Assembly (NCBI GenBank): GCA_030696345.1
Contig: JAUYSK010000018.1
Span: forward strand, 1 to 64,000
Source: Azonexus sp.
GTDB taxonomy: Bacteria > Pseudomonadota > Gammaproteobacteria > Burkholderiales > Rhodocyclaceae
Length of the DNA stretch: 64,000 nucleotides
Direction of reading: 5' to 3'
Shown here piece by piece: positions 59,111 through 64,000 of the stretch. The notes beneath the pieces were generated by a model. It ran no database searches. It saw only the letters and a program-made list of their open reading frames with translations, and was not told the origin of the DNA. Numbering within the stretch: the first letter of the stretch is position 1; the number at the start of each line of letters is the position of its first letter. Both the position numbers and the translations under genes were made by a program.

Positions 59111-59760
59111 GCGTTGGCTTCCAGGTTGAGCAGTTCGCGCAGCAGCGGCAGGGTGACGGCGCGTTTGTGTTCGAGAGTGTAACGGTCGAGGGCGACGATG
59201 AAGGCCGACAACGTGCGCATGTCGCGCGGCGCGTGGCGCATCAGGTAATCGATGCTTTCCGGGCCGAGCTTGAGGGCGCGCTCCTTGGCCTGGGCGGCGA
59301 GGGCGGCAGCCTTTTCGGCATCGGAGAGCGGCAACAACCGGTAGATCAGTCCGGAGCCGAGGCGGGTCCGCAGGTCTTCGCGCAGCGCCAGATGCACCGG
59401 CGGCTGCGGTGCTGCGGTCAACAGCCTGCCACCGGCCATTTTCAGACGATTGAAATGATTGAACAGGGCGATCTGGCCGGCATCGTTCAGCGCATCGACA
59501 TGATCGACTGCCAGTTGTTCGGCCTCCGGGGCGGAGAAAAGCGCCGGATCAAGTGCTGCATCGATGTAAGCGAAACCGCTGGCCAGCAGCAGATGCGAGC
59601 ACCCCGAGCCGGCTTCGCCCCACAGGCAGAAGGAGAGGTCGGCGGGCGTGCCGGCCAGCCAGCCGGTCAGCGCGGCAATCGTTTCGGCATTGCCGCCGGG
59701 CACGAAGTTATCCAGCGTGGGCGGGCTTTCCGGCAGCAAATCTAGAATCAGCTGGCGCAT
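59107..59760 (-). CDS. hda: DnaA regulatory inactivator Hda
   Basis: MRQLILDLLPESPPTLDNFVPGGNAETIAAL; GEAGSGCSHLL; DHVDALNDAGQIALFNHFNRL; FIVALDRYTLEHKRAVTLPLLRELL. Confidence 0.9.
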   Translation of the reverse strand: MRQLILDLLPESPPTLDNFVPGGNAETIAALTGWLAGTPADLSFCLWGEAGSGCSHLLLASGFAYIDAALDPALFSAPEAEQLAVDHVDALNDAGQIALFNHFNRLKMAGGRLLTAAPQPPVHLALREDLRTRLGSGLIYRLLPLSDAEKAAALAAQAKERALKLGPESIDYLMRHAPRDMRTLSAFIVALDRYTLEHKRAVTLPLLRELLNLEANA

Positions 59761-60147
59761 CAGTGCATCGGAATGAATCAGGGGCCGCGATTTTAGCATT
59801 TGTGGGGAATGCGGACGGCCGGCTTGAAACTGGCGGTATACGTGAGTACGGCGGGAATAGTCAGTGAGATTCATGACTTTGGGGATCAGTCTAGGTGATG
59901 CTATTCGCAGAGGGTGGTTTCTGAGTGGCCGCTCCTTTCATCGCTGCATCTCTCCCGGCATCAGGCAGTGCTTGGGGGCCTTTCGGAGGAATTCTCTGCG
60001 AATCGTGACGCCTGCCGGGCCAAAAGAGGCGATTGACTGCGGTGCCCCCGGCGTCGGTCATGGCCCCGGAGGCACGTTGGATTTCCCATCCTTGCGACAA
60101 CCGGGGGTGAGTTCCCGGCAGGATGGCGACAATCGCTGTCTTGGGCG

Positions 60148-61719
60148 TCAGGCGTGAACGACGCCGAAAATCATGTAGTAGATCATTGCGGCCAGTACGG
60201 CTGAGACCGGAACGGTGATGATCCAGGCAGCGGCAATCTTGAACAAGGCGGAGCGCTTGACCAGTTCGTGCCGATACACCCTGCGCATCTGCTTGCGTTC
60301 GTTTTTAGAAAAGCCTGTGCCGGCTGCCTGGGTCTTCAAGTCGTTCAGCAGCGCCTGTTTTTCCCGGACATTGGCCTGGGTAAACCGGGTCAGGAAGGCA
60401 TCGACGACCTCCTTATCGGCCCCGGGATGATGGTCACGGATTTCGTCAATCATCTGGGAGTAGCTTTTCTTGATGAATTCACGCAGGAAGCCGACGCCGA
60501 ACACCCCGCCCAGCGCGATGTGTGTCGAACTGACCGGCAAACCCAGTTGCGAGGCGATGATGACGGTCACAGCGGCTGACATGGCGATGCAGAAGGCCCG
60601 CATCTGGTCCAGTTCGGTAATCTCGCCGCCGACCGTGCGAATCAGTTTCGGGCCGTAGAGCGCCAAGCCAAGGGCGATGCCAATAGCACCCACCAACATC
60701 ACCCAGAGCGGAATGCCCGCCTTGCTGGATACGCTGCCCTGAGAGACCGTATCGGCAATGGCAGCAAGCGGGCCAATGGCATTGGCGACATCATTGGCAC
60801 CATGCGCAAAACTGAGCAGGGCGGCAGCAAAGATCAGCGGTACGGTGAACAGTGAGTTGATGCCCTCCTTGCTGTTGGGCAGTTTCGCGGCGCGCGAACG
60901 AACGGATGCACGCATGCCGTACCAGGTGGCGCCACCAATGGCTGCACCGATCAGGCTGGCCGTTAGAAAATCGACCTTCCACAACTTGTTCAGACCCTTG
61001 AGGATCAGGTAGGTGGTAAATGCAAAGGACATTAGCCCGATCAGGAGCGGCACGGTGCGCTGGGCGGCAGCGACCATGTCTGTCTGATAAGTGATGGAAC
61101 GCTTGATCCAGAAAAGAAAACCCGCCGCCACCAGGCCACCCATGACTGGTGAAATGACCCAGCTGGCGGCAATGCCGCCCAATGTCTCCCAGTTGGCGGC
61201 GGCCATGCCACCCGCTGCCACCCCTGCACCGAGAACCGCGCCGACGATGGAGTGTGTGGTGGAAACCGGCGCGCCTACTGCGGTTGCAAAATTCAGCCAC
61301 AGTGCAGCGGCCAGCAAGGCGGCTGTCATCATCCAGATGAAACGGTTACTGTCGGCAATGGCTGTCTGGTTGATGATGCCGCCGCGTATCGTTGAGACCA
61401 CATCGCCACCGGCGATCAGTGCGCCCAGCACTTCGAAAATCGCGGCAATGATGATGGCACCGGTCATCGTGATGGCACGCGAACCGACGGCCGGGCCAAC
61501 GTTGTTGGCGACATCGTTGGCACCGATGTTCATTGCCATGTAGCCGCCAATCATCGCCGCCGCCACCAGCATGATGCCCTGTGGCCCGGTGATGCCGATG
61601 CCCAGTGCAGTGTAGATCATGATGCAGACGACAAAGGTCAGACCCAGCCCGAAGCGGAAGAACTCGCGTTGTCCGCTTCGCGTAGCTTTTTCGATATCAG
61701 CAAAATCCTTGAATTCCAT
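60148..61719 (-). CDS. PiT family inorganic phosphate transporter
   Basis: MAMNIGANDVANNVGPAVGSRAITM and FAHGANDVANAIGPLAA duplicated PiT signatures. Confidence 0.95.
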   Translation of the reverse strand: MEFKDFADIEKATRSGQREFFRFGLGLTFVVCIMIYTALGIGITGPQGIMLVAAAMIGGYMAMNIGANDVANNVGPAVGSRAITMTGAIIIAAIFEVLGALIAGGDVVSTIRGGIINQTAIADSNRFIWMMTAALLAAALWLNFATAVGAPVSTTHSIVGAVLGAGVAAGGMAAANWETLGGIAASWVISPVMGGLVAAGFLFWIKRSITYQTDMVAAAQRTVPLLIGLMSFAFTTYLILKGLNKLWKVDFLTASLIGAAIGGATWYGMRASVRSRAAKLPNSKEGINSLFTVPLIFAAALLSFAHGANDVANAIGPLAAIADTVSQGSVSSKAGIPLWVMLVGAIGIALGLALYGPKLIRTVGGEITELDQMRAFCIAMSAAVTVIIASQLGLPVSSTHIALGGVFGVGFLREFIKKSYSQMIDEIRDHHPGADKEVVDAFLTRFTQANVREKQALLNDLKTQAAGTGFSKNERKQMRRVYRHELVKRSALFKIAAAWIITVPVSAVLAAMIYYMIFGVVHA

Positions 61720-61743
61720 ACCCGCCCCGTCGCATTGTTATCA

Positions 61744-61794
61744 ATGTCACCATTTTGTCGCGAATTTGTAACCTAACTGTCATTTTACAGTAAC
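61744..61794. promoter_or_regulatory. Tandem Pho-box-like array: five 7-bp units at 11-bp period
   Basis: ATGTCAC-catt-TTGTCGC-gaat-TTGTAAC-ctaa-CTGTCAT-ttta-CAGTAAC, upstream of pit. Confidence 0.55.
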
Positions 61795-62051
61795 AATCTA
61801 TCCGCACCGACGGGTTTTCGGAATGAAAAGAATGCAGGCCGGAGGCTCTTGCAGATACTGTGTATGCCAGAGCTACCAAGGCAATCAAGAAAAATGGCTG
61901 GCCGCTTCCATGGCAGAGGATCAAACATGAATGGGACTGAAAACTCGGGCCGCTGCTGGATTTTGAACACAACGTGCGTAATCAGCATGCTGCTGACCAG
62001 CGAATCGCAGCGCGCTGACTAGCTCTAATCGCTGCGAAGCTGTCCGTGGGG

Positions 62052-62072
62052 AAAAAGCCGACTGGCTTTTTT
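62052..62072. terminator. Intrinsic terminator-like hairpin
   Basis: AAAAAGCC-gact-GGCTTTTTT. Confidence 0.7.
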
Positions 62073-62081
62073 GGTCAGATG

Positions 62082-62222
62082 CTGTTGAAAAACTTGCCTT
62101 CTGGCGAAAAGGGAGGCTCGGCCAAAAAATCGACCTTCAAAACCGCTCTATATTCGACGATCTAACATTCAGGGAAGGTTTTGACATACCTTGGGAAAAT
62201 GCCGTTTTGAGTTTTTCAACAG
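62082..62222. mobile_element. ~141-bp MITE-like element or IS remnant with 13-bp terminal inverted repeats
   Basis: CTGTTGAAAAACT (62082-62094) and AGTTTTTCAACAG (62210-62222). Confidence 0.6.
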
Positions 62223-62254
62223 TATCGTCACTACGACCATTCGGTAGTGCCCCA

Positions 62255-62305
62255 AGATAAAAATTGGCGCATGACAGGCTGACTTGTCTGCGCCCATTTT
62301 GTTTT
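62255..62305 (-). terminator. Intrinsic terminator downstream of tyrS
   Basis: Minus strand GGCGCA-GACA-agtcagcc-TGTC-a-TGCGCC followed by aaTTTTT. Confidence 0.65.
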
Positions 62306-62315
62306 TGGTCTGGAT

Positions 62316-63590
<1,275 letters not shown>

Positions 63591-63659
63591 GGTGTTGCTC
63601 TCCACAAGACGGGGATGCCCGGCGCCGGGCGTCAGGAAACGCTAAAGGCCGGCATTTTA

Positions 63660-64000
63660 TCAGAGGCGGGCCGGCATCCCGCCAAACTGCACCCGCTTGG
63701 ACGGTGCCGGGCACATTTCAATTTTGGTCGTTTTTTCCGGTTGACCGTGGGAGTCCGCTTGATGGCGGGAGACGGGGGCATCTGAATTCAAACGTACTTG
63801 CATCGGGCCGGTCGGCGCGCCCGGCGCTTGCTGACTGGCAAAATCCGCCAGACGACGCTCGCTCTCGGCCAGCCGGGCCGGCGCAATGTGGTGTTCGGCC
63901 AGTGCCTCGGCGGCGCCAGCCAGGGCGCGATAGACCTGGCGCGGATCGTAGCTGACCAGCACGAGATCGACGCCGGCTGCCAGCGCCTCGCCGGCGACGC
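63660..64000 (-). CDS. C-terminus of glycoside hydrolase family 3 / NagZ-like protein (truncated by window end)
   Basis: Reverse frame GEALAAGVDLVLVSYDPRQVYRALAGAAEALAEHHIAPARLAESERRLADF resembles GH3 C-terminal part. Confidence 0.4.
   Translation of the reverse strand, partial: VAGEALAAGVDLVLVSYDPRQVYRALAGAAEALAEHHIAPARLAESERRLADFASQQAPGAPTGPMQVRLNSDAPVSRHQADSHGQPEKTTKIEMCPAPSKRVQFGGMPARL

Overview
This 64 kb window is chromosomal, high-GC and betaproteobacterial in character. Gene content suggests Rhodocyclales (Dechloromonas/Azonexus-like), which is inference. Most of it is dense core metabolism: MoxR-DUF58-DUF4129, dmeF, mtnA/aldolase, mscL, glnE, yhdP, nitrilase, tldD, DAHP synthase, norCB, a GlrK/GlrR-like two-component system, pcnB-folK-panBCD, hda, pit, tyrS. 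Accessory or unusual parts: (1) a compact hybrid type II secretion/type IV pilus-like operon at 33.9-42.4 kb, next to a c-type cytochrome/Tat-flavoprotein pair. (2) A ~9.85 kb island at 46.65-56.51 kb that splits a DUF486 gene inside the pcnB-folK-DUF486-panBCD operon. The island carries an IS3 remnant, a broken uspA, a full Mrp antiporter operon with a coupled GGDEF gene, and a tandem Usp gene. (3) Inside the Mrp operon, a 234-bp MITE with perfect 17-bp terminal inverted repeats (IS1380/ISEcp1-like ends) and a perfect 5-bp target duplication (ATGAA), which keeps both the upstream stop and the downstream start codon. (4) A strongly over-represented 13-mer, GTYSACCGCAGCA, 11 copies by eye in unrelated coding frames and intergenic DNA. 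(5) A five-unit, 11-bp-period Pho-box-like array upstream of pit. (6) A TGTC-N10-GACA GlrR-type site between glrK and the flavocytochrome genes. No rRNA, tRNA or CRISPR was recognised. All motif counts were made by eye and need computational confirmation.
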